DNA of 38,216 nucleotides from Sphingobacteriia bacterium (GTDB lineage: Bacteria > Bacteroidota > Bacteroidia > NS11-12g > UBA9320), in contig VMDK01000030.1 in NCBI GenBank assembly GCA_008080835.1, positions 1 to 38,216 on the forward strand, given 5' to 3'. A program made the translations under genes and the position numbers. The notes under the pieces are model-generated. The model had not been told where the DNA came from. It ran no database searches and saw only the letters and a program-made list of their open reading frames with translations. Shown piece after piece: positions 25,349-33,813 of this stretch (position 1 is the first letter of the stretch; the number at the start of each line of letters is the position of its first letter).

Positions 25349-27301
25349 GTGAAGCTCAGCGTCATCATTGTAAACTATAATGTCCAGTATTTTCTGGAAC
25401 AGTGTCTCCTGACCGTGACTCGTGCAATGCGCGAGATTCCCGGAGAGGTGATCGTGGTCGACAACCATTCGGTGGATGCTTCATGCAAAATGGTCCGTGA
25501 GAATTTTCCCGACGTGATCCTGATCGAGAATGAAGACAACGTCGGTTTCTCAAAGGCTAATAACCAGGCGATCCGCATTGCTACAGGAGAATACGTCTTG
25601 CTTCTCAATCCGGATACGGTAGTGCGGGAGGATACCTTCTCCAAATGCATTGAGTTCATGGACACTCACCCTGAAGCGGGTGCCTTGGGAGTTAAGATGA
25701 TCGACGGGAAAGGGAATTACCTACCCGAATCCAAGAGAGGACTTCCAACACCTGAAGTGGCTCTGTACAAAATGCTCGGCTTGAACAAGCTGTTCCCTTC
25801 GTCTCGAAGGTTTGGGAAGTACCACATGGGATACCTCGATGAGAATGAGGTCAACGAAGTGGAAGTACTTGCCGGAGCATACATGTTCATGCGTAAGAAA
25901 GTGCTGGACGAAGTGGGTCTGCTCGATGAGACGTACTTCATGTACGGAGAGGACATCGATCTGAGTTATCGCATCACGAAAGCCGGTTACAAGAACTATT
26001 ATTTCCCGGAGTCGTCCATCATCCATTACAAAGGGGAAAGCACTAAGAAGATGACCGTGAATTACGTATTCATCTTCTATCGAGCCATGGTGATCTTCGC
26101 TCGAAAGCACTATAGCGGACAATCGGCTCGACTACTCGTCTTTCTTATCAATTCAGCCATCTACGTACGAGCGGGATTTGCTGTGCTTCAGCGATTTTTC
26201 TCTGCAAGTTGGCTGTTTTTCGTTGATACAATTTCGATAGCGGGTGGAATGTACCTGCTCAAGAATTATTGGGAAGAGCACATCAAGTTCATCGACAGTT
26301 ACCCGAAGGAATTGATGCAGATCCATGTACCGTACTACATTTTACTATGGGTCACATCGGTATATCTGAGCGGAGGATATAAAAGCCCTTACAGCACCCG
26401 ACGGGTATTGAGAGGGATAGCCTTTGGAACGGTCCTGATCGCTGCTGTTTATGGCCTGCTGCCCAACCATCTGCGATTCTCGCGAGCATTGATCATTCTT
26501 GGCGCCATTTGGGCTACTATTTCGATGTTGGGATGGCGAATTCTGGCACATTACAGAAAATATGGGAACCTGAGTTTGGGTACGCGAAATGAGGTCACAA
26601 CCGTAGTTGTTGGAAATGGAGCAGAGCGTTCGCGGGTGGCTAAAATGCTCAAGGAATATGGTTCACACATCAATCTGGTTGGATTTGTGTCGACCGATGA
26701 AGACAATAGTGATGAAGTATTGGGACAGCTCGACAGGCTCGACGAGATCTGTCAGATCTACGGAGTGGAGGAGGTCATTTTCTGCGCACAGGATGTCCCG
26801 AGCTCCAGCATCATGCTTTGGATGACGGCCATGCAGGATGAAGGGTTGAATTTTAAAATACTTCCGGAAGAGCGCTATTTTGTCATCGGAAGCAACTCCA
26901 AGAACACTTCCGGTGAATTCTATACCGAGGAGATCCACTTTAATCTCAGCGACAATTACAACTTGCGGAAGAAGCGCATGTTTGACATCTTTACATCGCT
27001 GATACTGATCGCTTTAGGTCCGGTGATAGGATGGTTTACCGGTGGGTTGCTCACACATTTCAAAAGGTGTTTTTCCGCCTTGTTCAATCGAAAGACCTGG
27101 GTTTCATACGACCCTGCTGTGAAGACCGATCATCTGCCCGCATTGAAGCCGGGGATCTTCACGGTGAGTGGTCATGTGAAGAGTCAGAAGCTCAACGATC
27201 ACATGAGGGAGAAATTGAACGTTCTATATGCCAGGAATTACACATTGGAAGCTGACCTGCAGGTCTTGGTCAGATCTTTGTTTAGACATAACAAAGACTG
27301 A
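25349..27301 (+). CDS. GT2 glycosyltransferase fused to a CapD-like and degenerate sugar-phosphotransferase-like membrane region
   Basis: The start is GTG (MKLSVIIVNYNVQYFLEQCL). Residues 1 to about 240 are a GT-A family 2 glycosyltransferase with VDNHS, LLNPDT and YGEDIDLSYR. Three or four membrane helices follow. Then a nucleotide-binding-like segment (TTVVVGNGAERSRVAKML) like the N-terminal part of polyprenyl glycosylphosphotransferases. The last part keeps that enzyme's membrane entry (KKRMFDIFTSLILIALGP) and end (KPGIFTVSG, YARNYTLEADLQVL). The catalytic middle is replaced by a short segment, with no Asp-Glu dyad visible. It probably adds sugars in envelope polysaccharide or glycolipid synthesis. 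Confidence 0.78.
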   Translation: MKLSVIIVNYNVQYFLEQCLLTVTRAMREIPGEVIVVDNHSVDASCKMVRENFPDVILIENEDNVGFSKANNQAIRIATGEYVLLLNPDTVVREDTFSKCIEFMDTHPEAGALGVKMIDGKGNYLPESKRGLPTPEVALYKMLGLNKLFPSSRRFGKYHMGYLDENEVNEVEVLAGAYMFMRKKVLDEVGLLDETYFMYGEDIDLSYRITKAGYKNYYFPESSIIHYKGESTKKMTVNYVFIFYRAMVIFARKHYSGQSARLLVFLINSAIYVRAGFAVLQRFFSASWLFFVDTISIAGGMYLLKNYWEEHIKFIDSYPKELMQIHVPYYILLWVTSVYLSGGYKSPYSTRRVLRGIAFGTVLIAAVYGLLPNHLRFSRALIILGAIWATISMLGWRILAHYRKYGNLSLGTRNEVTTVVVGNGAERSRVAKMLKEYGSHINLVGFVSTDEDNSDEVLGQLDRLDEICQIYGVEEVIFCAQDVPSSSIMLWMTAMQDEGLNFKILPEERYFVIGSNSKNTSGEFYTEEIHFNLSDNYNLRKKRMFDIFTSLILIALGPVIGWFTGGLLTHFKRCFSALFNRKTWVSYDPAVKTDHLPALKPGIFTVSGHVKSQKLNDHMREKLNVLYARNYTLEADLQVLVRSLFRHNKD

Positions 27302-27363
27302 GCATCTGAATGATTAAATTTACCCTCGGCTCGTATCCTGAATTAATAGGAAAAGCAGGTATC

Positions 27364-29370
27364 ATGAAAACACGATTACTCAACAATTCAGGAAACAAAA
27401 AGCAAGCATCTTTTCGACTTGCAATGTTCTTTCTATTGGCACTGTTCACTGCAACTTCATTTGCCCAGAACAAATACGCCTTGATCGTAGCCATAGGTGA
27501 CTATCCCGAAGAAACGGATTGGAATGATATCTCTTCAGTGAACGATATTCCGCTCATTGAGCAGGCCTTGATCAAGCAAGGGTTCAACTCGAAGAACATT
27601 CGAGTGCTCAAAGACGCAGAAGCAGACAAGAAGTCCATACTTTTCGCATTTGACGATATGACTCAGGACCTTGATTCAGGAGATGTGGTTGTTGTTCACT
27701 TCTCGAGTCATGGTCAGCAGATCATCGATTACAATAACGACGAGATCGATGGTTACGACGAAGCCATCGTAGCATACGGTGCTCCCGCCATCTACGATCC
27801 ACTGTACAAAGGAGAGAATCATCTGCTCGATGAAGAGCTGGGATCTGCCTTGGAAGGAATTCGCAGGAAGATCACTAAAAAGGGAGACCTCCTGGTTTTT
27901 GTAGATGCATGTCACTCCGGCACGGCTACTCGTGGTGAGGCAAAACGTCGAGGAGGTAAAGCTCCATTTGCTCCTGAAGGGTATACCGGTAAGGAGGGCG
28001 ATTCCGACATTGGGATGTACGAAGTCAATGCCAAAAGCCGTGGAGCAGGAGATGACCTGGCACCGATGGTGGTAGTTTCTGCCTCAAGAGCCGAAGAAGT
28101 GAACTACGAATACAACGGATTCGGGTCATTGTCGGTTGCGATCAGCCGCAGCATGAGCCGTCTTCAGTCCGACATGTCGTACCGAAGTTTCTTCGCAGAG
28201 ATACTCAAGGAAATGTCCGTGATAGCTCCAAAACAATCGCCTGCAATAGAAGGAGACATCGATCGCGCGCTTTTCGGAGGTAAAGTGATCGAGCAGGAAC
28301 CATACTACACGATTTACAGGATCAGGAATGAGCGCCTCAACCTGAATGGAGGAGAGCTGAACGGACTGTTCGAAGGAACCGAGATCGCCATCTTTCCTGC
28401 AGGAACAGCAGACACTAAAGGTAAAGCACCAATTGCGACCGGAGAGATAATCAGTGCAGAAGGAACCTGGTCGAATGCCCGTTTGAACAAAGCGCTTGAA
28501 GGCAACAAATCTCAGTACTGGGTATTTGTCACCAAGCAAACCTTTGGCGACATCAGAGTGAAACTCAACATATCTGAAGTAGATGAGGTGATGAAGCAAA
28601 ATGTTCGCGACTGGGCACAAGGGTTCGAAATGGCCGAATTAGTTGAGCAAGGTGGTGAGTACATGCTGGGCATGAATATGAATGCCCGAAGTGCCGGTGT
28701 GAACTATGATGTTCATTTGAAAGATATCGCTACACTCGACGTGATCGAATCGTACAGAGGCCGCGGAAGCTTTGAAAAACTGGAGGAGTACCTGATCCAA
28801 AAGGCTCGAGGTGAGTACATGAAAAATCTCGAACTCGAAGATCCGGCTCTTGATGTGGAGTTTGAATTCATACCGGTTCGATTGGAAAGAGGGGAAGTAG
28901 TTGACACGCTCAGCATCGAAGAGATTTCAAATAACGGAATGATGGAGATCAGCGCCCGCAACATGGGTGTCTTTATCCGAATCATCAACAAGGGTAGTGA
29001 GACAGCTTATTTCAACATCATCGACATCCAGCCGGATGGAGTGATAAACGGAATATTGCCTGACCCGGATCAGAATCACAATGCTGCCGATTACAAGATA
29101 GAAGCGGGACAAGAGAGTTTCGTGATCAAGGACCGATTGATCGAATTCTTCCCACCTTATGGAACGGAAGTGTTCAAACTGTTCGCCACTTACGAACCGA
29201 TCGATTTCGGACCGATCATTACTCAAAGAGATACCAGAAGTAAAAAAACCGATCTGGAGATACTGTTTGGAGAAGCGTTTGACGTGAAGAAGCGCGGTGG
29301 AAAGTCTACTACTGTTCGCTCCGACATGCAGGCGAGCACTCACAGTGTGACTTTCAAGATCGTACCATAA
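27364..29370 (+). CDS. Exported caspase-like (C14) protease with DUF4384-like C-terminal region
   Basis: The ATG at 27364 begins MKTRLLNNSGNKK and a signal peptide (LAMFFLLALFTATSFAQ); the track start at 27310 is too early. The caspase fold follows: NKYALIVAIGDY, catalytic His116 in HFSSHGQQ and Cys183 in VDACHSG. An acidic loop after the His (NNDEIDGYDE) fits the family's preference for basic P1 residues. The last 200 residues (YFNIIDIQPDGVINGILPD, PPYGTEVFKLFAT) resemble DUF4384. Because it carries a signal peptide, it should act in the periplasm or outside, not as a cytoplasmic death protease. It is the first of three tightly packed protease genes (11-base gap to the next). Confidence 0.88.
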   Translation: MKTRLLNNSGNKKQASFRLAMFFLLALFTATSFAQNKYALIVAIGDYPEETDWNDISSVNDIPLIEQALIKQGFNSKNIRVLKDAEADKKSILFAFDDMTQDLDSGDVVVVHFSSHGQQIIDYNNDEIDGYDEAIVAYGAPAIYDPLYKGENHLLDEELGSALEGIRRKITKKGDLLVFVDACHSGTATRGEAKRRGGKAPFAPEGYTGKEGDSDIGMYEVNAKSRGAGDDLAPMVVVSASRAEEVNYEYNGFGSLSVAISRSMSRLQSDMSYRSFFAEILKEMSVIAPKQSPAIEGDIDRALFGGKVIEQEPYYTIYRIRNERLNLNGGELNGLFEGTEIAIFPAGTADTKGKAPIATGEIISAEGTWSNARLNKALEGNKSQYWVFVTKQTFGDIRVKLNISEVDEVMKQNVRDWAQGFEMAELVEQGGEYMLGMNMNARSAGVNYDVHLKDIATLDVIESYRGRGSFEKLEEYLIQKARGEYMKNLELEDPALDVEFEFIPVRLERGEVVDTLSIEEISNNGMMEISARNMGVFIRIINKGSETAYFNIIDIQPDGVINGILPDPDQNHNAADYKIEAGQESFVIKDRLIEFFPPYGTEVFKLFATYEPIDFGPIITQRDTRSKKTDLEILFGEAFDVKKRGGKSTTVRSDMQASTHSVTFKIVP

Positions 29371-29381
29371 ACTGAACCAAC

Positions 29382-30935
29382 ATGAAACCAATCATAAAAT
29401 ACATACGGCAAGTCAGGGTAGCAGGTATGCTGACAGTGCTGGCGATGTCGACCATTTCGCAAATGGCCATCGCTCAGAACCCATACGGGCATAAGGATTC
29501 TACTGTCAAATCCCGTAACGTCTTCGGAACGGACGATCGCAAATCGGCAGTGAACTATACTTACAAGGATTATACGAATGCCACGGCTGTGGCGGTGGAG
29601 AAGAGTAGCTTCGTCGGGAACTACCTGACCGGGAAAAGCCTCGGTGACAAACTACTCAGTCAGTACAAGCGCAAAGGGGCGGAGTACGTATCAAGTGAGA
29701 TCCGTTTTCAGGATGAACCGGCATTCGGCTTTTGCTCCGGCTTTTTGATCGCACCCGATATCCTGGTAACAGCGGGTCATTGCATCGACTACGACGATTA
29801 CTACTCGATGGAGTGGATCTTTGATTTTACGAACGACATTGAGTACAAACCGGGTGACAAGATCTACATCCCGCCGAGCAAGAGATACAATGTAAAGAAG
29901 ATACTGACCCGCCGCCTGACCTATTCAGACAGAAGGGACTATGCGGTCCTACAGCTAGACCGACCGGTTGATCGGAAACCTTTCACTTTCCGTACCGGTG
30001 AAACCCCAACTAAAGGATCGAAAGTGACATTGTTAGGAGCACCAAGCGGTATTCCGTTAAAGGTCGTGGAGGATGCCAAGATCACCTCGAACAATTCCTT
30101 TCAGGCGTACTTCCGCACTAATCTGGACGCGTTCGGAGGAAACTCCGGAGGTCCTGTTTTCAGCAGCACCGGATTGATCGAAGGGATCCTGGTTCGCGGT
30201 CCGACCAAAGGATACTACGTGGACGAGTCTTGTAAGTGTTTGAAAACGTCAACCTATACGGAATCATATGCTGACTTCATCCAGGGTGTGGAAGTTCAAA
30301 AGATCAATGATATCCCATGGAATGTCCTGTCGGAAGCTTTGTACAGCAACATCAACTACGCCATCGAGAGAAAAGACGAGGATGAATTGGATCGATGGGT
30401 GGATTACAGTTGGATATACAAGGAGCCGACCATTGCAGATAAGAAACCTCTGGAGATCGTGGCATTGGAATCCGGAAACATGAAGATCTTCAAAAAGGTC
30501 ATGGAATCAGGAGGTGATATGAATGCAGCTGACGGAGATGGCAAGACACTTATGAATCACATCATTCGAAAGAGAAATGATGAAGCATTGAAGTACCTGA
30601 TCCGAGAAGGATACGATGTCAATCAAAAAGATGAAAGAGAAGAAACACCTCTGTTCTGGGCCATCAACACCTATAACATTGAGCAAATGAAGGCCTTGAT
30701 CGACTACGGAGCCAGCGTCGACCTAAAGAATACCTGGGGTTCTACGCCGATCCATGAAGTTGCCGTGTACGGCAGTGTGGATATGGCCAAACTGTTGGTG
30801 GAGAATGGTGCGAACTTGCTTGCCAAGGATGCAGATGGGTGTTTGCCCAAACAAAGAGCGCGCAAATCGAAGAATAGATCTGTCAAGAAATACTTGAAAC
30901 AGGAAACTAAGAAACAGAAGAAAGCCGGGAAATGA
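29382..30935 (+). CDS. Exported trypsin/V8-like serine protease with C-terminal ankyrin repeats
   Basis: A signal peptide (MLTVLAMSTISQMAIAQ) precedes a chymotrypsin-fold protease domain of about 250 residues. The triad is His133 (TAGHC), Asp186 (RRDYAVLQL) and Ser255 (GGNSGGPV), and the Cys pair around the His matches a chymotrypsin disulfide. From about residue 345 follow three to four ankyrin repeats (DGDGKTLMNHIIRK, ETPLFWAINTYNIEQMKALIDYGASV, STPIHEVAVYGSVDMAKLLVENGA) and a basic tail. Ankyrin repeats bind proteins and may choose substrates. The 3' end overlaps the M28 gene by ATGA, so they are translationally coupled. Confidence 0.88.
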   Translation: MKPIIKYIRQVRVAGMLTVLAMSTISQMAIAQNPYGHKDSTVKSRNVFGTDDRKSAVNYTYKDYTNATAVAVEKSSFVGNYLTGKSLGDKLLSQYKRKGAEYVSSEIRFQDEPAFGFCSGFLIAPDILVTAGHCIDYDDYYSMEWIFDFTNDIEYKPGDKIYIPPSKRYNVKKILTRRLTYSDRRDYAVLQLDRPVDRKPFTFRTGETPTKGSKVTLLGAPSGIPLKVVEDAKITSNNSFQAYFRTNLDAFGGNSGGPVFSSTGLIEGILVRGPTKGYYVDESCKCLKTSTYTESYADFIQGVEVQKINDIPWNVLSEALYSNINYAIERKDEDELDRWVDYSWIYKEPTIADKKPLEIVALESGNMKIFKKVMESGGDMNAADGDGKTLMNHIIRKRNDEALKYLIREGYDVNQKDEREETPLFWAINTYNIEQMKALIDYGASVDLKNTWGSTPIHEVAVYGSVDMAKLLVENGANLLAKDADGCLPKQRARKSKNRSVKKYLKQETKKQKKAGK

Positions 30936-32236
30936 TCCAAGGAAACTTCAGGAAGAATATTCAGCAGCACGGTATCATCACTGTGCTGCTGCTTTTTATG
31001 TCAGTTTGTGCTTCTGCACAGGACAGACAGTATGCTCAAATGTGGATCGATAGCTTGGCCGGTCCCACCTTCCACGGCCGGGGATATACACAAAATGGTG
31101 CTCTCAAAGCAGCTGGCGTCATTGCTGCAGAAATGGAAAAGGTCGGCTTGTCCATGATTTCCGAAGAAAGAGGCTGGTTTCACAATTTCACCATGCCGGT
31201 CAACACCTTTCCGAACGATCTCACAGCAGTTGTGGGTAGCCGGGAATTGGAAGTAGGGAGGGATTATGTACCCGTTCCCGGAAGTGGCTCATTCTCGGGT
31301 AGTTCTCAACCGGTATTTCTGAGTATTTCAGATATCCGAAAAAAGGGAAAGGTGAAGAGCGCATTGAAGCAGACTCAACATTCCGGCATTCTGGTCATCG
31401 ACACATTCGACAGGAAGGATGAGAAGAGCGCGGAATGCTACGATCTCATTCAACGAACATTTTCAGGTGGTGCTATTGTGCTGCTTGCAACGGATCTAAC
31501 ATGGAGTGTTTCGCGAGCGCAAATGCCCTACTGCATGGTAAAAATGCGACCACAAGCCTTCCGGCTAAATGAACAAATGGCTTTGGAAATTGAACCACTG
31601 TTCATTGAGAAATACCAGGGTGCAAATTTGATTGGTTTCCTGCGGGGAAATGAACAACCTGACTCTTTCATTCTGCTCACCGGTCATTATGACCATTTGG
31701 GTGGAATGGGTCAAACCTACATTCCCGGTGCCAATGACAATGCCAGCGGGATCGCCATGATCCTGGACATGGCGAAAGAGTTCGCGGAGCAAAAGTCCAA
31801 TCGCTACAGCATCATCTTCATTGGTTTTGGAGGAGAAGAAGCGGGCCTGGTTGGTAGCCATCACTTTGTGAATGAACTCTCCGATTGGATCCCTGCCGAT
31901 AAGATCCGATTTGTAGTGAATATGGATTTGATGGGTTCCGGACAGGAAGGTATAATGGCGGTGAATGGAAGGGTCTTCACTGACGAATTCGACATGCTCA
32001 AAGATCTGAACGACAACAAGGGTTACCTTACCGATGTTCGCGCTCGAGGGAAAGCTGCCAACAGCGATCATTACTTCTTTTCAGAACGCGGAATTCCGGC
32101 TTTCTTCTTCTATCTGATGGGCCCATATCATCATTATCACAACGTGAATGACAGTCCCGAGAATTTGAGACTGGACGAGCACTACGATAAGTCGTTCAGA
32201 TTGATCAGAGACTTCATCGGCAAACTCCAGAAATAG
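30932..32236 (+). CDS. Exported M28 family zinc aminopeptidase
   Basis: A signal peptide (TVLLLFMSVCASAQ) leads to a 434-residue peptidase. Zinc ligands of M28 are clear: His252 in TGHYDHLG, Asp269 in GANDNASG, the Glu pair in GFGGEEAGL, Asp in NMDLMG and the C-terminal His in YHNVNDSPEN. M28 enzymes release N-terminal amino acids from peptides, so it could finish digestion of fragments cut by the two upstream endopeptidases. The start overlaps the trypsin-ankyrin stop by 4 bases. The signal-peptide codons contain a terminator-like hairpin. The stop is TAG. Confidence 0.9.
   Translation: MIQGNFRKNIQQHGIITVLLLFMSVCASAQDRQYAQMWIDSLAGPTFHGRGYTQNGALKAAGVIAAEMEKVGLSMISEERGWFHNFTMPVNTFPNDLTAVVGSRELEVGRDYVPVPGSGSFSGSSQPVFLSISDIRKKGKVKSALKQTQHSGILVIDTFDRKDEKSAECYDLIQRTFSGGAIVLLATDLTWSVSRAQMPYCMVKMRPQAFRLNEQMALEIEPLFIEKYQGANLIGFLRGNEQPDSFILLTGHYDHLGGMGQTYIPGANDNASGIAMILDMAKEFAEQKSNRYSIIFIGFGGEEAGLVGSHHFVNELSDWIPADKIRFVVNMDLMGSGQEGIMAVNGRVFTDEFDMLKDLNDNKGYLTDVRARGKAANSDHYFFSERGIPAFFFYLMGPYHHYHNVNDSPENLRLDEHYDKSFRLIRDFIGKLQK
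30962..30997 (+). terminator. Terminator-like hairpin inside the M28 signal-peptide codons
   Basis: CAGCAGCACGGT and ACTGTGCTGCTG form a 12-bp stem (one G-U pair) with a 6-base loop, followed one C later by TTTTT. It lies 30 bases into the M28 gene. It could act as an attenuator that is opened by translating ribosomes, or be a by-product of Leu/Val codon use. Confidence 0.45.
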
Positions 32237-32245
32237 CAGTTTCCA

Positions 32246-32253
32246 TATCTTTG
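32246..32253 (+). promoter_or_regulatory. -7 promoter box (TATCTTTG) for the GH3-family gene
   Basis: A perfect TAnnTTTG match 31 bases before the ATG. The leader that follows contains the TTTGGG-CCTC-CCCAAA stem-loop at 32255-32270. Confidence 0.4.
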
Positions 32254-32254
32254 C

Positions 32255-32270
32255 TTTGGGCCTCCCCAAA
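32255..32270 (+). other. Leader stem-loop TTTGGG-CCTC-CCCAAA
   Basis: A perfect 6-bp stem with a 4-base loop lies in the 48-base gap between the M28 and GH3 genes. No T tract follows, so it is not a typical terminator. It may be a leader structure or mRNA-processing site. Confidence 0.35.
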
Positions 32271-32284
32271 CGTCGTAGAAAGCA

Positions 32285-33790
32285 ATGATCCTGAATTCCT
32301 TTTTTTCCTGGTTCTTCCGAAAGAGGATGTCTCAAGTCGAGCATGCGATAGAAAATCCGCTTGAAACGCAGGATCAGGTGTTCCGTTCTTTGATCGGACA
32401 GGGAGCCAATACTGAGTACGGAAAACAATTCGGCTTTGCCGACATCACAGACCGCGACTCGTATCGACGCAATGTCCCCATCAGAGACTATGACGGCTTG
32501 AAACCGTTCATCGAGCGAACCTTGAAAGGAGAGCAGATGGTGATCTGGCCCGGTGAGATCAAGTGGTTTGCAAAATCTAGCGGTACGACCTCAGACAAGA
32601 GCAAGTTCATTCCGGTCACTTTTGAGGCTCTGGATGACTGTCAGTTCAAAGGTGCTCGCGATATGCTCACCATATACTGTCAGAACAATCCCGAAACCCA
32701 GCTCTTCGATGGCAAAGGACTTCTAATCGGAGGAAGTCACGAGGTCAATAAATATGCGCGCAATTCATACTTCGGCGATCTCAGCGCCGTCCTCATGAAT
32801 AATCTTCCTTTTTGGGTCCACTTGCTGCGAACACCACGACCGGACGTCGCCCTGATGGCAGATTGGGAGGAGAAGATGGAAAAGATGATCGAAGAAACCC
32901 GCGATCAGGATGTCAGAAGCATCTCGGGTACCCCGACCTGGACCTTGCTTTTGATTCAACGCCTGATCGATGAAGCAGGTGTGAGCGACTTGCGGGAGAT
33001 CTGGCCGAACATCGAACTGTTCATGCACGGAGGTGTGAGCTTTCAACCGTATCGCGAGCAATTCGAGGCGTTGATCCCGGGACCCATGAACTACATGGAG
33101 AGCTATAATGCTTCTGAGGGCTTCTTTGGGATTCAGGATAACACGTGCAAGGACAATGAGATGCTGCTCATGATGGATTATGGCATCTACTACGAATTCC
33201 TTCCGTTTGAGTCGCTCGGCGACGAAAATGCAAAAACAGTGCTCCTGGATGAGATCGAGGTCGGCGTGACCTATGCAATGATCATAACGACCAATGCGGG
33301 TTTGTGGAGATACAGTATTGGTGACACGATCGAGTTCACGGAAAAGAAACCGTACAAATTCAAGATCAAGGGTCGGACCAAGCTATTCATCAATGCTTTT
33401 GGAGAAGAGCTTATGATCGATAATGCTGAAAAAGCGATCCGAAAGACCTCACTGGAGACCGGTACAGCTATTCGGGAATACACGGCAGCTCCGGTGTATT
33501 TTGAAGGGAAGAATGGAGGGAGGCACGAATGGCTCATCGAATTCGAACGCGAGCCAAAGAATTTGGATGAGTACACCCGGATCCTGGACCGAAACTTAAA
33601 GTCCGTAAACAGTGACTACGAGGCCAAGAGAAAAGGCGATATGGTTCTTAGTATGCCAACGATCCGTGAGTGTCCCGATGGTACATTCTATGAATGGATG
33701 AAGAAGAAGGGCAAACTCGGAGGTCAGCACAAAGTCCCTCGATTGAGCAACGACAGGAAGATCATTGAGGATATCAAATCCATGATATGA
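32285..33790 (+). CDS. GH3 family acyl-adenylate/amide-synthetase-like protein
   Basis: The 501-residue protein matches the GH3 family, named from plant enzymes that adenylate auxin or jasmonate and join it to amino acids. Motifs for ATP binding are visible: AKSSGTTSDKSKFIPVT (motif 1 loop), YNASEGFFGIQD, YAMIITTNAGLWRYSIGDTIEF and KIKGRTKLFINAFGEEL. Bacterial members are common in Bacteroidota but their substrates are unknown. It is cytoplasmic (no signal peptide) and follows the M28 gene with a 48-base gap carrying its own -7 box, so it may be a separate transcript. It is convergent with the DUF2330 gene. Confidence 0.9.
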   Translation: MILNSFFSWFFRKRMSQVEHAIENPLETQDQVFRSLIGQGANTEYGKQFGFADITDRDSYRRNVPIRDYDGLKPFIERTLKGEQMVIWPGEIKWFAKSSGTTSDKSKFIPVTFEALDDCQFKGARDMLTIYCQNNPETQLFDGKGLLIGGSHEVNKYARNSYFGDLSAVLMNNLPFWVHLLRTPRPDVALMADWEEKMEKMIEETRDQDVRSISGTPTWTLLLIQRLIDEAGVSDLREIWPNIELFMHGGVSFQPYREQFEALIPGPMNYMESYNASEGFFGIQDNTCKDNEMLLMMDYGIYYEFLPFESLGDENAKTVLLDEIEVGVTYAMIITTNAGLWRYSIGDTIEFTEKKPYKFKIKGRTKLFINAFGEELMIDNAEKAIRKTSLETGTAIREYTAAPVYFEGKNGGRHEWLIEFEREPKNLDEYTRILDRNLKSVNSDYEAKRKGDMVLSMPTIRECPDGTFYEWMKKKGKLGGQHKVPRLSNDRKIIEDIKSMI

Positions 33791-33813
33791 CCTTCCCGTG
33801 CCGCTCTGCAGGT

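Noticed and set aside
27364-30935. Caspase-like and trypsin-like proteases as a cytoplasmic abortive-infection defence system.
   Set aside because: Both proteins begin with clear signal peptides, and there is no STAND ATPase, nucleotide cyclase, TIR or other sensor gene in the neighbourhood.
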